In this document: positions 16,132 through 25,294 of the stretch, in pieces | How the letters are laid out: every line of letters starts with the position of its first letter | Numbering within the stretch: the first letter of the stretch is position 1 | Source: Flavobacteriaceae bacterium | Lineage (GTDB): Bacteria; Bacteroidota; Bacteroidia; Flavobacteriales; Flavobacteriaceae | Length of the DNA: 47,517 nucleotides | Reading direction: 5' to 3' | NCBI GenBank assembly: GCA_028277085.1 | Contig: JANQHL010000105.1 | Span: 1-47,517 of the forward strand | Notes under the pieces: model-generated | Databases searched by the model: none | Told to the model about the DNA's origin: nothing | The model's input: the letters and a program-made list of their open reading frames with translations, nothing else | Translations under genes and position numbers: made by a program

Positions 16132-16275
16132 ATGGTACAACAGATCCTTGCCTATTTGATCCTTTTTGCAGCGCTGACCTATTTGGCACATCGTTTTGTA
16201 TATCCCATTCCCTTGTTTACCGCAAAGCGAAAAGGGAAAAAGGACTGTGGAAGTTCCGACTGCGGATGCGCATAG
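16132..16275 (+). CDS. FeoB-associated Cys-rich membrane protein
   Basis: 47 residues from the ATG two bases after the feoB stop. One membrane helix (ILAYLILFAALTYLAHRFVY) is followed by a basic stretch (TAKRKGKKD) and a Cys-rich end CGSSDCGCA. Small proteins of this plan often sit after feoB in place of FeoC and are annotated as FeoB-associated Cys-rich membrane proteins. They may sense iron or oxygen through a cluster. A longer reading from 16003 runs inside feoB in another frame and is not real. Confidence 0.85.
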   Translation: MVQQILAYLILFAALTYLAHRFVYPIPLFTAKRKGKKDCGSSDCGCA

Positions 16276-16341
16276 ACCACAGTTAAAATTCGTAGTTACC
16301 CCAAGTGATACTTCCCTTGTTTTAAAAATCCCCGAGCCTTC

Positions 16342-16365
16342 TGTAACCTTTTGTATTTTTCTGAC
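16342..16365 (+). promoter_or_regulatory. Candidate ECF-type promoter of the sigma operon
   Basis: TGTAACC at 16342-16348 and CTGAC at 16361-16365, some 30 bp before the sigma-factor ATG. TGTAAC-type -35 elements are usual for ECF sigma factors, so the operon may be autoregulated. Inferred from similarity to known ECF promoters. Confidence 0.4.
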
Positions 16366-16393
16366 TATATAGTACGAACAACAAACTCAATCA

Positions 16394-16921
16394 ATGCTTT
16401 TAACCGAACAGACCGATGAGGTTTTGATGGCCCTGGTGTCTAAAGGGGATTTAGAGGTTTTAAAGGTGCTCTTTGACAGGCATCATTTACACGTGTTCAA
16501 TTTTTTGTACAAAATGTGTGGCGATAAACAATTAAGTGAGGACCTGACGCAAGATGTTTTTTACAAGGTGATAAAATATAGATCTACATACAATAACGGG
16601 AAGTTTATTTCATGGTTGTTTACGATAGCGAGAAACGGCTTAAAGACCCATTTTTCAAGAAATCATAATTATCATGATCCCTTAGAAGGTCTTACGGAAC
16701 AACCATCGGAAAACGCTGTTGGTCAAGAAGAATATTCGCAACTACATCGCGCGTTGAGCCTGTTGGAAACTTCAGACCGGGAGGTACTGGTGCTGCACAA
16801 GCTCCAGGAAATTCGTTATCCGGAATTGGCAGAAATTCTTGGAAGCACTCCTGGCGCAATAAAAACTAAGGTGAGCAGGGCCTTGAAAAAACTAAAGGAA
16901 ATCTATTACCAAAAGCTATGA
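16394..16921 (+). CDS. ECF RNA polymerase sigma factor
   Basis: 175 residues. Region 2 (about 24-90) is clear in LFDRHHLHVFNFLYKMCGD, DLTQDVFYKVIKYR and SWLFTIARN. Region 4 (about 118-170) has LLETSDREVLVLHKLQEI and the helix-turn-helix YPELAEILGSTPGAIKTKVS. It is a different subgroup from the FecI-like protein at 1210: it lacks the long linker and is followed by a non-FecR partner. Its stop overlaps the next gene by 4 bp, which fits a sigma/anti-sigma pair. It probably controls this operon and envelope genes. Confidence 0.93.
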   Translation: MLLTEQTDEVLMALVSKGDLEVLKVLFDRHHLHVFNFLYKMCGDKQLSEDLTQDVFYKVIKYRSTYNNGKFISWLFTIARNGLKTHFSRNHNYHDPLEGLTEQPSENAVGQEEYSQLHRALSLLETSDREVLVLHKLQEIRYPELAEILGSTPGAIKTKVSRALKKLKEIYYQKL

Positions 16922-17721
16922 ATGACAAGGAAAAACATATTATCAGTTTACTACCGGAATATCTGGAAGGAGCACTGGATGCTGCTAAAGCTGAGCAAGT
17001 GAAAAAGTATCTTGCTAATTCCGAAGTTGTGAGTAAAGAGCATAAGGCGTATGAAGCACTTTTGGAAGCTTTTAAAAAAGAGGAACAGCTACTTCCTTCG
17101 AAGGAATTTAAAGGAAAGTTTCTTGCCATGCTGGAAAACGAGAAAAAACAGCAGACTGGTACTATTCCAATCGCGATAAAACAAGTAAAACGTCGGCCAA
17201 ACGTATTCTCAGGAGCCTTACGAATTGCTGCCGGCCTTGCCTTGTTGATTGGCGCTTTTGCTATTGGACATTTTACCGCAAACCAAAGATTTTCACAGGA
17301 GTTAACGGTGGTGGAGAATGAGGCACAAAAAGCGAAACACATAGCGGTCATCTCCTTATTGGAAAATCAATCGGCCAGCAAGCGGATACAAGGGGTCCAG
17401 TACATCGAGGAGTTCTCTACACCAGATACCACGATTATCGATGCCCTGGTAGATCGACTATTAGAAGATGAACACACCAATGTACGCCTATCTGCCATGG
17501 AGGCACTAAGCCGCTTTAGGAATTCCGAAAGGGTAAAAAGGGCCTTTATCCAGGCGTTGAAAACGGAGAAAGATCCGAGTATTCAAATAGCGATTATCCA
17601 AAACCTTGTGCAAATGCAAGAGAAAAAAGCAATAGGTCCTATGCAGGACTTGCTAGAACAAGAAGGAACCCAACCCTTTATTAAGGAAGAAATAACCAAT
17701 GCACTACCCAAAATAATATAA
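16918..17721 (+). CDS. Membrane-anchored HEAT-repeat protein, probable anti-sigma factor
   Basis: 267 residues. Residues 1-60 (MNDKEKHIISLLPEYLEGALDAAKAEQVKKYL) look like an anti-sigma domain of the zinc-finger-type fold but without its Cys/His ligands. One membrane segment follows at about 100-120 (RIAAGLALLIGAFAIGHF). The outer part (about 140-267) consists of HEAT-like helical repeats: VQYIEEFSTPDTTIIDALVDR, then RLSAMEALSRFRNSERVKRAF, then IAIIQNLVQMQEKKAIGPM. HEAT repeats bind proteins, so this part may sense an envelope partner. The 4-bp overlap with the sigma gene is the main reason for the anti-sigma call. Two DUF4097 proteins follow. Confidence 0.72.
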   Translation: MNDKEKHIISLLPEYLEGALDAAKAEQVKKYLANSEVVSKEHKAYEALLEAFKKEEQLLPSKEFKGKFLAMLENEKKQQTGTIPIAIKQVKRRPNVFSGALRIAAGLALLIGAFAIGHFTANQRFSQELTVVENEAQKAKHIAVISLLENQSASKRIQGVQYIEEFSTPDTTIIDALVDRLLEDEHTNVRLSAMEALSRFRNSERVKRAFIQALKTEKDPSIQIAIIQNLVQMQEKKAIGPMQDLLEQEGTQPFIKEEITNALPKII

Positions 17722-17728
17722 TAACTAG

Positions 17729-17748
17729 TGCTGAGCGCAGTCGAAGCA
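17729..17748. repeat. Short palindromic repeat in the sigma operon
   Basis: TGCTGAGCGCAGTCGAAGCA is the reverse orientation of the CTTCGAC...GCTCAG core found in the composite repeats at 2375, 7089 and 10851. It lies 8 bp after the HEAT gene and 17 bp before the next ATG. Confidence 0.7.
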
Positions 17749-17764
17749 TCAAAAAACGAAAATC

Positions 17765-18517
17765 ATGAAAAAAGTAACAAGTATGTTAATTGCCGGATTC
17801 GCTTTTGTGGCGGTCCAAGCCCAAACAGATTATACCAAATCCTTAAATGGAATTGCCTGGGTGAAAATTGAATCCAAAGCCGAGATTATTTTAAAAACCC
17901 ACAGCAGCGATCAATTACTGATCAAAAGTGAAGCAAGGGAAGAACGCCCTGAAAGAGCAAAAGGCCTGAAATTAGTAAGCGGGGGAGGAACAGATAATAC
18001 AGATGTAGGCTTCTCTGTCGTAAAGGATGGTAGTAACCTAATAGTCAAAAACCTTAGGAAGTCTGATAAAGCTGAAATTTATCTCCCCGCCTCCCAAAAC
18101 GTAGCTGTAAAAACTACATGGCATGGCGATGTAATGATCGAAGGATTTTCCGGAGAAATTGAAGCGGATGCCCAACTCAACGGAGGCATTGAAATAATCA
18201 ATGTTGCCGGCCCGGTTACCGCGAACGCTTTGAATGGTGATGTGGAAGTGGTATTTACCTCCGTAAAACAAACCTCACCAACTTCCATATACACAACAAA
18301 CGGCGCTGTAGATGTTACGATGCCAGCCAACACCCAGGCCAACTTGTCTTTGGGGACCACAAATGGAGAGGTCTATACGAACTTTGACCTGAAAAGGCCT
18401 CAAAAAAATGGCTTAACCTCAATTTCCAGTAAAAACATAAAGGGCGAAATAAACAATGGCGGCGTAAGTATAAAGTTGAAGTCTACCAACGGTAATATTT
18501 ACCTGAGAAAGGAGTAA
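17765..18517 (+). CDS. DUF4097-family exported beta-repeat protein
   Basis: 250 residues with a signal peptide (MKKVTSMLIAGFAFVAVQAQ). The mature part is a run of short beta strands with repeated turns such as LNGGIEIINVAG, LNGDVEVVFTS, TNGAVDVTMP, TNGEVYTNFD and TNGNIYLRKE, the hallmark of DUF4097 (a right-handed beta-helix-like fold). The function of the family is unknown; members are often encoded next to ECF sigma factors and may be a structural part of the envelope stress response. It lies in the same operon as the HEAT protein and the related gene at 18577. Confidence 0.83.
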   Translation: MKKVTSMLIAGFAFVAVQAQTDYTKSLNGIAWVKIESKAEIILKTHSSDQLLIKSEAREERPERAKGLKLVSGGGTDNTDVGFSVVKDGSNLIVKNLRKSDKAEIYLPASQNVAVKTTWHGDVMIEGFSGEIEADAQLNGGIEIINVAGPVTANALNGDVEVVFTSVKQTSPTSIYTTNGAVDVTMPANTQANLSLGTTNGEVYTNFDLKRPQKNGLTSISSKNIKGEINNGGVSIKLKSTNGNIYLRKE

Positions 18518-18576
18518 TCTGAGGTAATTATAGGGATGAACAGAAGCCAAGTACAAAAATCAAAAAACGAACGGTC

Positions 18577-19272
18577 ATGAAAAAAATAATTCTTACGATG
18601 CTAGCGCTAGGAGGGTTCTTCCTGGTAAACGGACAAAAAGTGATTGAGAAGAACATTACGCATAAAGGGCGATATGTGGTCCTGGAAGTTCCCTTTGCCT
18701 CCAAGATCAATGTAAAAACCTGGGAAAAGGATGAGGTCTATTTTAAAGCAAATATTGAAACAGAATACACAGAACATTTAGACTTATATCAATTAGATGT
18801 AACCGAAAGCAATACCACCATTACGATTGCTTCGGATACCAAGGAGATTTTTGAGGCATTTAAGGAAGTCCGAAAAAAAAGCGGAAGAAACTACTGTTGC
18901 TCGGAATACACCTTTGACTATACCTTGTTTGTTCCAAAAAACGCTGAATTCAAAGTGAGCAGTATTAACGGAGATATGACCTCGGAAGTCATTGAAGGGG
19001 ATTTTGAAGCCGATCTGATCAACGGAAATATAGAAATAGCAAGCTATTCCGGAAACCTGGAACTAAGCACCATTAACGGAGCAATTGATCTAAAAGTAGG
19101 TAATGCTAAGTTTACCGCTGAAACTGTAAATGGTGATATCTATGCCGACGAAGGACTTCAGATCACTTCAGATGATCGTCACGTGGGGCAAAAGGTAAGA
19201 AGCAAAATAGCCAACGCTACTTCCCAACTAAAGTTGAATACCGTTAATGGCAACATGTATCTACGGTTGTAA
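18577..19272 (+). CDS. DUF4097-family exported beta-repeat protein (paralogue)
   Basis: 231 residues with a signal peptide (MKKIILTMLALGGFFLVNGQ). It repeats the plan of its neighbour: SINGDMTSEVIEGDFEADL, INGNIEIASYSGNLEL, TINGAIDLKVGNAKF, TVNGDIYADEG and TVNGNMYLRL. It differs by a paired cysteine (YCCSEY near residue 110) that could form a disulphide or bind metal. It closes the sigma operon and is followed by a clear terminator. The two paralogues may form a complex; this is inference. Confidence 0.83.
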   Translation: MKKIILTMLALGGFFLVNGQKVIEKNITHKGRYVVLEVPFASKINVKTWEKDEVYFKANIETEYTEHLDLYQLDVTESNTTITIASDTKEIFEAFKEVRKKSGRNYCCSEYTFDYTLFVPKNAEFKVSSINGDMTSEVIEGDFEADLINGNIEIASYSGNLELSTINGAIDLKVGNAKFTAETVNGDIYADEGLQITSDDRHVGQKVRSKIANATSQLKLNTVNGNMYLRL

Positions 19273-19295
19273 AGCCTATTGGCAGCCAAAAGAAC

Positions 19296-19325
19296 AAAAA
19301 AGGTGTCCGAACGGATGCCTTTTTT
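19296..19325. terminator. Bidirectional terminator between convergent operons
   Basis: A-run plus GGTGTCC (19302-19308) pairs with GGATGCC plus T-run (19313-19319) around GAAC. It has T-runs on both strands and lies between the ends of the DUF4097 and DUF2141 genes. Confidence 0.85.
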
Positions 19326-19357
19326 GTTGCACTTACTCCATAATTCCGTAATGGTAC

Positions 19358-19765
19358 TTAAAGGGAGATCTGAAGCGACAGGTCCTTTTCAAGCAAAAAA
19401 GCGCATTCCTTAAACTTTGGTGGGCCAAACATTTTCATTTTACTTAGGGAAAACGCTACTTTTTCTTTGGGAATGCCTAACCAGTTAGTATCGAGCTCGT
19501 CATTCCCGTTCTTATCATAAAATAGTGCTACCGCATATTCCCCTTCCGGGAGGTCTTGTAATACGAGATTGGTAGTGCCCTTTTTAGCGCGTACCGATTT
19601 GGAGGCAAAGACCTTGTCAAATTTTAAAAAGGACTGTGCATCATTGTACAACGCTACACTTATTTTTCCTTCCGATGCCGGAACATTCAGTACTTCCAGG
19701 CGGATTTCTTTTTGTGCCAAACCACTGGTAAAAGAAAACAGCAATAATAAGAGGAGTAATCGCAT
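19358..19765 (-). CDS. DUF2141-domain exported protein
   Basis: 135 residues. A signal peptide (MRLLLLLLLFSFTSGLAQ) is followed by a compact beta domain with the DUF2141 landmarks GKISVALYNDAQSF, LPEGEYAVALFYDKNGNDELD and NWLGIPKEKVAFS. The acidic DKNGNDELD loop resembles a calcium-binding loop. Family function is unknown; members are periplasmic or secreted. It is the last gene of the minus-strand unit started by the S9 peptidase, 23 bp after the preceding gene. Confidence 0.85.
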   Translation of the reverse strand: MRLLLLLLLFSFTSGLAQKEIRLEVLNVPASEGKISVALYNDAQSFLKFDKVFASKSVRAKKGTTNLVLQDLPEGEYAVALFYDKNGNDELDTNWLGIPKEKVAFSLSKMKMFGPPKFKECAFLLEKDLSLQISL

Positions 19766-19788
19766 GGAATAAAATTAAGCTGCAAAAA

Positions 19789-20211
19789 TCAATCTCCTGT
19801 TTCGATTTTCAAAGCTATGGCCTCAAAGAGTTCCATAGTTTTCAGGCTATCGGTTAAATTGAAGTACAACACCAGCGAATCATGGTGTACCATTTCTACC
19901 TTTTGTTGCCGTAAGTCGTCCACAAAAACATACACCTTTGTCCCGGTTATAGAATCCAGAAACACCCCCTTCTCCTTGGCCAACCAGGAAAACCCGTTTT
20001 TACGCTCCAGTTCGGGAATTTTAGGAACAAGATGTATACGCTGGATTTGTGACAATGGAATTTTTTGCCGGTAAATCCCGGATACCACTTTAAAGCTCCC
20101 TTCCTCCAGGCTAACCCAATTTTTATAGTGCAAACCAAATGCAAGCAGACAGCATATTAGGGTTACAACTATAAGCAAGTTCCAAAACCAGGGTCTATTC
20201 CTTTTTTTCAT
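19789..20211 (-). CDS. Membrane-anchored protein with a PH-like domain
   Basis: 140 residues. One N-terminal membrane helix (NLLIVVTLICCLLAFGLHY) is followed by a beta-rich domain in which FKVVSGIYRQKIPLSQIQRI resembles bacterial PH (YdbT-like) domains. I do not recognise a specific family. The start overlaps the end of the S9 peptidase gene by 17 bp, so the two are co-translated. Its role is unknown; a membrane-associated scaffold is one possibility. Confidence 0.6.
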   Translation of the reverse strand: MKKRNRPWFWNLLIVVTLICCLLAFGLHYKNWVSLEEGSFKVVSGIYRQKIPLSQIQRIHLVPKIPELERKNGFSWLAKEKGVFLDSITGTKVYVFVDDLRQQKVEMVHHDSLVLYFNLTDSLKTMELFEAIALKIETGD

Positions 20212-22243
20212 CTATGTTAGCTGTTCGGTATTTATCAAACCAAGCTACCGTATGAGCAATTTTAGTGATGAGGTTGCTGGGTCTATTGGCAATCCCATGA
20301 CTTGCGCCCGGAATTTCGACCAAAACGGTTTCCTTTTTGCGCAGTTTTAACGCATGGTACAGTTGCTTCGCTTCGCTCGGAGGAGTGCGTAAATCGTTCA
20401 TCCCAACCATCACCATCGTTGGGGTTTCTATATTGCCAACGAGGGAAATCGGTGAAAATTTCCAGTAGTGTTCAACATTTTCCCAGGGCTGCCCCTCATA
20501 GCGGCTATTGGCATAGCCAAAATAATTGTCCGCCACCAGGGTTTTGCTGATCCAATTCATCACAGGTTTTGCCACCACCGCAGCTTCAAAACGATTGTTT
20601 TTCCCAATCATCCACGCAGTCATGATTCCTCCTGCGCTTCCGCCGGTTACAAATAACTGGTCTTCATGGGCAATTCCCATTTGTATGCAATGGTCCACAC
20701 CATCCATCACATCATTGTAGTCTTCCCCTGGATAGTTCCGATACAACAAGTTGCCAAATTCCTCACCATAACTGGTACTTCCCCTGGCATTGGGGTAAAA
20801 AATGATATATCCTTCGGAGGCATATAACTGCATCTCTATCGAAAATCGATCTCCATAGTTGAGGATGGGCCCACCATGATTTTCTACCATAAACGGATAG
20901 TTTTTAGTTGCATCGTAGTTAGGGGGATACACCACCCAGCCCTGAATTTTTCGCCCGTCAACACTAGAAGTATACCAAACCTCTTCCACGTTCCCCAGGG
21001 TTCTATACTCCAACAGCCCTGCATTCAGGTCAGTCACTTTCAGGGGGGTCTTTGCTTTTGGTTTCAGGATAGCCAGTTCAGCAGGATATTCCGGCCGGGA
21101 ATGGGTATACGCCAGGGTACCATTTTTGGCGACACTATACGAGCCGCTTCCGTAAGGTCGCCCTAAAGTAGTTCCCCCGCGATTATCCGCCAGCTTGCTT
21201 ACTTTGCCAGAGGTGGTAATGTAGCCTACTTTACCGTTCCCCTTATCATCGTAATTAAAATACAGTCCTGTTCCTTTTGCGTCCCAACGAATATTTGAAA
21301 TGCTCCTATCCAAATCATCAGATATACTCTTTGAGCCCGTACCATCGGAATTCATTAGATGGAGTTTTCGTACCTGGTAGGCTTGCCTTTTATCGGAATA
21401 GCCCAGGTATGCAATCTGCTTTCCGTCCGGGGAAACTTGTGGATTATAATCCGGCCCATCCCTATCGGTCAGGGCAGTAATTGCACCACTTTCAACATCC
21501 ACTGCATAAATCTCGCTATTGCGAAAACGATATTCCCAGTCTTCCACACGATTGGCCGAAAAATAGATCGTTCCCCCGTCTGGTGACCAGGAAAGCGTTC
21601 CACGATGCTGCCAATCTCCGGAAGTAACCTGTCGTGCCGCTCCGCCATCAGCCGGCATCACAAAAATGTGGTTGAACCCCGGTTTGATATAGCCGCGGCC
21701 ATCCGCTTCATGATACACCCGATCCGTTATTCGTGGTGTATCTGCCCATTTTGCTCCCTTTGGTTTTTTGGGCATCTCGGCAATAACAGGGGCTTTTGCA
21801 GCTACGTTCATCGAAAACGCAATTTGCCTTCCATCCGGGGACCAGGTTAAGGAACTCGGACTAAAAGGCAATTGGGTGAGCTTCGCAATTTTTCCCGAGC
21901 TAACCCAATACACATACACCTCAGTACCTTCATCAGTACTGCTGGAGAAGGCGATCCTATCGCCACTGGGCGACCATCTGGGGCTGCTTTCGGAGACTTC
22001 CCTTGTGGTCAATTTTTGATGTTGACTCCCATCCGCTTTAACCAACCAAAGATTCCCGCTACTTCTATCCTTCATGATATCAAACCGCATCCGGCGATAC
22101 ACTACCCAATCCCCATTGGGCGAAATCTGAGGATCCAAAACATATTGCAAATCAAAAACATCCAGATATGAAAAATTGGGTTTTTGTGCTGTTGAGAACA
22201 GACCTAAAAAAAGAAGAGACAGGAAACATAGAAAAAATCGCAT
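20195..22243 (-). CDS. S9-family prolyl oligopeptidase-type peptidase
   Basis: 682 residues with a signal peptide (MRFFLCFLSLLFLGLFSTAQ). The N-terminal two thirds are a beta-propeller of TolB-like repeats (SPNGDWVVYRR, WSPSGDRIAFSS, WSPDGRQIAFSM, WSPDGGTIYFSA, VSPDGKQIAYLG). The C-terminal alpha/beta-hydrolase domain has the nucleophile GGSAGG (S536), the acid in GMNDLRTPP and the histidine in PGASHGI. The family cleaves short peptides after proline or releases acylated amino acids; the propeller limits access to small substrates. It is periplasmic by its signal. It leads a minus-strand operon with the PH-like and DUF2141 genes. Confidence 0.92.
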   Translation of the reverse strand: MRFFLCFLSLLFLGLFSTAQKPNFSYLDVFDLQYVLDPQISPNGDWVVYRRMRFDIMKDRSSGNLWLVKADGSQHQKLTTREVSESSPRWSPSGDRIAFSSSTDEGTEVYVYWVSSGKIAKLTQLPFSPSSLTWSPDGRQIAFSMNVAAKAPVIAEMPKKPKGAKWADTPRITDRVYHEADGRGYIKPGFNHIFVMPADGGAARQVTSGDWQHRGTLSWSPDGGTIYFSANRVEDWEYRFRNSEIYAVDVESGAITALTDRDGPDYNPQVSPDGKQIAYLGYSDKRQAYQVRKLHLMNSDGTGSKSISDDLDRSISNIRWDAKGTGLYFNYDDKGNGKVGYITTSGKVSKLADNRGGTTLGRPYGSGSYSVAKNGTLAYTHSRPEYPAELAILKPKAKTPLKVTDLNAGLLEYRTLGNVEEVWYTSSVDGRKIQGWVVYPPNYDATKNYPFMVENHGGPILNYGDRFSIEMQLYASEGYIIFYPNARGSTSYGEEFGNLLYRNYPGEDYNDVMDGVDHCIQMGIAHEDQLFVTGGSAGGIMTAWMIGKNNRFEAAVVAKPVMNWISKTLVADNYFGYANSRYEGQPWENVEHYWKFSPISLVGNIETPTMVMVGMNDLRTPPSEAKQLYHALKLRKKETVLVEIPGASHGIANRPSNLITKIAHTVAWFDKYRTANIDEKKE

Positions 22244-22376
22244 GATGGTTTGTATTGAAGATTTTAAAGGTAACGGTTACCAAGGATTTTAACAACTGGA
22301 CGCTTCCTACGGAACAAACGGTTAACTTGCTATATTTAAAGGGAAATCACTAAAACTCTTCAAAAACCGCTGTCAT

Positions 22377-24050
22377 ATGAAAAAGTTAGGCTTTTTACTG
22401 CTTTTTGCCCTACTAGTTTTTTCGAATTGTAAAACGGATGAGAAGAATAGTGCTAGGGAAAATAGCAAAGCTATCGCCACCTCAAATGAATATAATGATC
22501 TGGTACAACTTTTCAACGAATGGCGCTCGTTTGAGCATCCGCCTACTTTGGATGGAGCTCCGGATTATACCAAAGCTACCTTTAGCAAAAGATGGTCCGA
22601 ATTCCAGGACTTGCAACAGCGACTAGAGGCAATAGATACGACTTCCTGGCCCGTCCCCAACCAGGTAGATTGGATGATTGTTTGGGCAGAAATGAACGGC
22701 TATGATTTCAATCATAGGGTACTAAAACCCTGGGAGCGCGATCCCGCATTCTATAAATCGGTTTGGACTTACAAGAGTGATGTGCCTGCACATGAAGGCC
22801 CAACCCATCATGCCACCACAGAACTGTGGACCTATGAATTTCCACTTACGCAAGAGGAATCGGATCGATTGATCCAGGATATCAAAGTAATTCCGTCTTT
22901 AAATAAACAGGCACAACTTAACCTTGCGGGAAATGCCAAAGATCTTTGGATAGCAGGAATACGCGATATTAAAAATCAAAGCACTGTGTTAAAAACAATA
23001 TTGTACCAACAAGGAGTACGCCAGAACGACTCTTTGGTTGCTGCTATTATGAAAGCAGTTGCATCCACCGATGCTTTGGCCGTCTGGTTGGAAGACCAAG
23101 CCGAAAGCAAAACAGGGCCATCCGGGATTGGTAAAGAAAACTATACCTGGTACATGAAAAATGTGCATTTAGTGCCGCTAACCTGGGAAGATGAAGTGAT
23201 GCTATTAAAACGGGAATTGGCCAGGGCATGGGCCTCCTTAAAATTGGAAGAACATCGCAATCGGGACCTTCCTGAACTCGTTGCAGCCGGCTCTCCGGAG
23301 GCCTATGATAGTATGGCCGATGCAGCGGCAAGAAGTCTGATAGATTTTCTGGACCAGCAAGACATCGTTACTGTAAAACCCTATTTTGAACCCGCATTAC
23401 GATAGCACTTGGGCAGTTATATCCCTGAAGAAAAGCGCAATTTCTTTTGGATCGCGACCCATTACGATCCACGACCCCTCTATTCCCACTTTTACCATTG
23501 GTTTGAGTTGGCCCGTATGGAATATGAGCCCCACCCCAGTCCTATTCGCAGGGGGCCTTTGCTCTACAACATTTTTGATTCCCGCAATGAAGGTACGGCT
23601 ACGGCAGTGGAAGAAATGTTTATGGATGCGGGTTTATATGACGATACCCCCAGATCACGGGAAATTGTCTATATCATGATTGCACAACGAGCCGCCAGAG
23701 GATTGGGGTCCCTGTATGCCCATGCGAACGAGATGACCATGGAAGAGGCGGGGGGAATCCATTCGGAATATACCCCGAGAGGATGGATGAAAACCGAAAA
23801 AGAGCTCCTCATTTTTGAGCAGCACTTGTATTTGCGACAGCCCGGTTATGGCACCAGCTATATCACCGGGAAGTACCTTATGGAAAACGCTATGGCCGAC
23901 TATGCGCGGATCCAGGAGTCCAGAAAGCTTCCTTTCAAAACCAAGGATTTTTTTGACACTTTGAATCGTATCGGCAATATTCCAATGGTATTGGGACATT
24001 GGGAAATGACCGGGGAAAAGCAACAGTTACAAACCATTTTGAAGGATTAA
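22377..24050 (+). pseudogene. DUF885-family lipoprotein gene interrupted by one in-frame TAG
   Basis: The frame from ATG 22377 ends at TAG 23403-23405, then continues open in the same frame to 24050. Together they make about 557 residues, the length of a complete DUF885 protein. The N-terminus is a lipoprotein signal ([12 protein letters not shown]). The part after the stop holds the conserved regions [18 protein letters not shown] and [17 protein letters not shown], and the typical HExxPGH zinc motif is not intact ([16 protein letters not shown] in its place). The stop could come from CAG to TAG. Either the gene is freshly inactivated, the stop is read through, or it is a base-call error. 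Confidence 0.8.
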
Positions 24051-24111
24051 CCAGTATGCCCATTTCCACTCTGGAGAGGGGAAAAGACACAAGCTTTAAA
24101 ACTCGAAAGGA

Positions 24112-25215
24112 ATGGGCGATATCTCCATAGTACAGTTGATTACCATATGTGCTGTTAGCAATGGATTTGTGTTTAGCCTGTTGTTACTGCAAAAAAGGGA
24201 GAATCGATTTGCCAATCGTTTTCTATCACTCATGATTGTTTGTTTGTGCCTCTCATTCACTCCCTACATGATAGATCCATCCGTGTGGCATACGCAGCGA
24301 TGGCTGGCATGGTTACCATTTTCGTTATCCTATTGGATCGGTCCTTCATTCTATTTCTATATTCGAACCATTACTTCCCCTTCCCGAGGTTTTAAAAGCA
24401 CTGCTATTTGGCATTTTTCACCCATTGTTCTTAATTATATTCACAGCGGTTACCACGGCATTGTGGGGAACCGCAATCCTTGGCCTTGGTTTCACCATAT
24501 CGCAGAGATTTTTGAGTCGGTTGCCATTATTTCGATTCTTATTTATATGGCTGTTTGTTTTCAAATTATTAGGGGCTATCAAAGGAAATTACATGATAAC
24601 CTTTCAAATACCGAAAAGCTGGATCTGCAGTGGGCTAAACAAATGATCTTTGTTATTGTGATCGCGTTTATTATCATTCTGATTTTTCTTTTTGTTAGTA
24701 CCGGAATTAGTGGAATGTATTTGTTTGACCAATGGAATGAATATCGATTCACAGTGCTCTTAATCTACGCCTGTGTACTCTATTGGCTCAGTATTTACGG
24801 GTATCAACAAGCGCAGACATTTAAGATTGTGGTTCCTTCCAAAAATGCTAACCCACTCCCGGAAAAAGAGTCGGAAAAAGTGGTGGCAAGATTATGCGCA
24901 ATAATGGATGAAAAAAAAATCTATAGGAACCCAGAGCTCAATCTGAACAGTTTAAGCAGGGCCACGAACATTTCTGAAAGAACGCTGTCAGAGAGCATAA
25001 ATAATGTACTTCACAAAAATTTTTACCAATTCGTAAATGAGTATCGCGTCAAAGAAATTCAGGAAAAACTGAAAGATCACAAAAATTCGAACTTGAAAAT
25101 TCTCAGTATGGCTTTGGATTCCGGGTTCAATTCAAAAGCCACTTTTAATAGAATTTTTAAGGAGTACACCGGACTTACCCCCAAGCAATTCAAAGCTCAA
25201 AACACTGTTAAATAA
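24112..25215 (+). CDS. 7TM-type membrane AraC-family regulator
   Basis: 367 residues. About seven hydrophobic segments fill residues 1-235 (for example FVFSLLLLQKR, FLSLMIVCLCLSFTPYMI, FVIVIAFIIILIFLFV). The C-terminal 110 residues are an AraC DNA-binding domain: LNLNSLSRATNISERTLSESIN and ILSMALDSGFNSKATFNRIFKEYTGLTPKQF. Such proteins sense a signal in the membrane and regulate a neighbouring gene. A pair of 9-bp direct repeats lies just after the gene, upstream of the small exported protein at 25295, which is the likely target. Confidence 0.9.
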   Translation: MGDISIVQLITICAVSNGFVFSLLLLQKRENRFANRFLSLMIVCLCLSFTPYMIDPSVWHTQRWLAWLPFSLSYWIGPSFYFYIRTITSPSRGFKSTAIWHFSPIVLNYIHSGYHGIVGNRNPWPWFHHIAEIFESVAIISILIYMAVCFQIIRGYQRKLHDNLSNTEKLDLQWAKQMIFVIVIAFIIILIFLFVSTGISGMYLFDQWNEYRFTVLLIYACVLYWLSIYGYQQAQTFKIVVPSKNANPLPEKESEKVVARLCAIMDEKKIYRNPELNLNSLSRATNISERTLSESINNVLHKNFYQFVNEYRVKEIQEKLKDHKNSNLKILSMALDSGFNSKATFNRIFKEYTGLTPKQFKAQNTVK

Positions 25216-25222
25216 CGTCTTC

Positions 25223-25251
25223 TGAGACCTCATTTCTAGCATTGAGACCTC
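25223..25251 (+). promoter_or_regulatory. Direct repeat, candidate AraC operator
   Basis: TGAGACCTC at 25223-25231 and again at 25243-25251, centre spacing 20 bp or two helical turns, with further partial match in the bases that follow each copy. It lies between the AraC-type gene and the next start codon. Confidence 0.45.
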
Positions 25252-25294
25252 TTTTAGCAGCATCCTTTCTACTTTGATACAAAATCAAATACAG

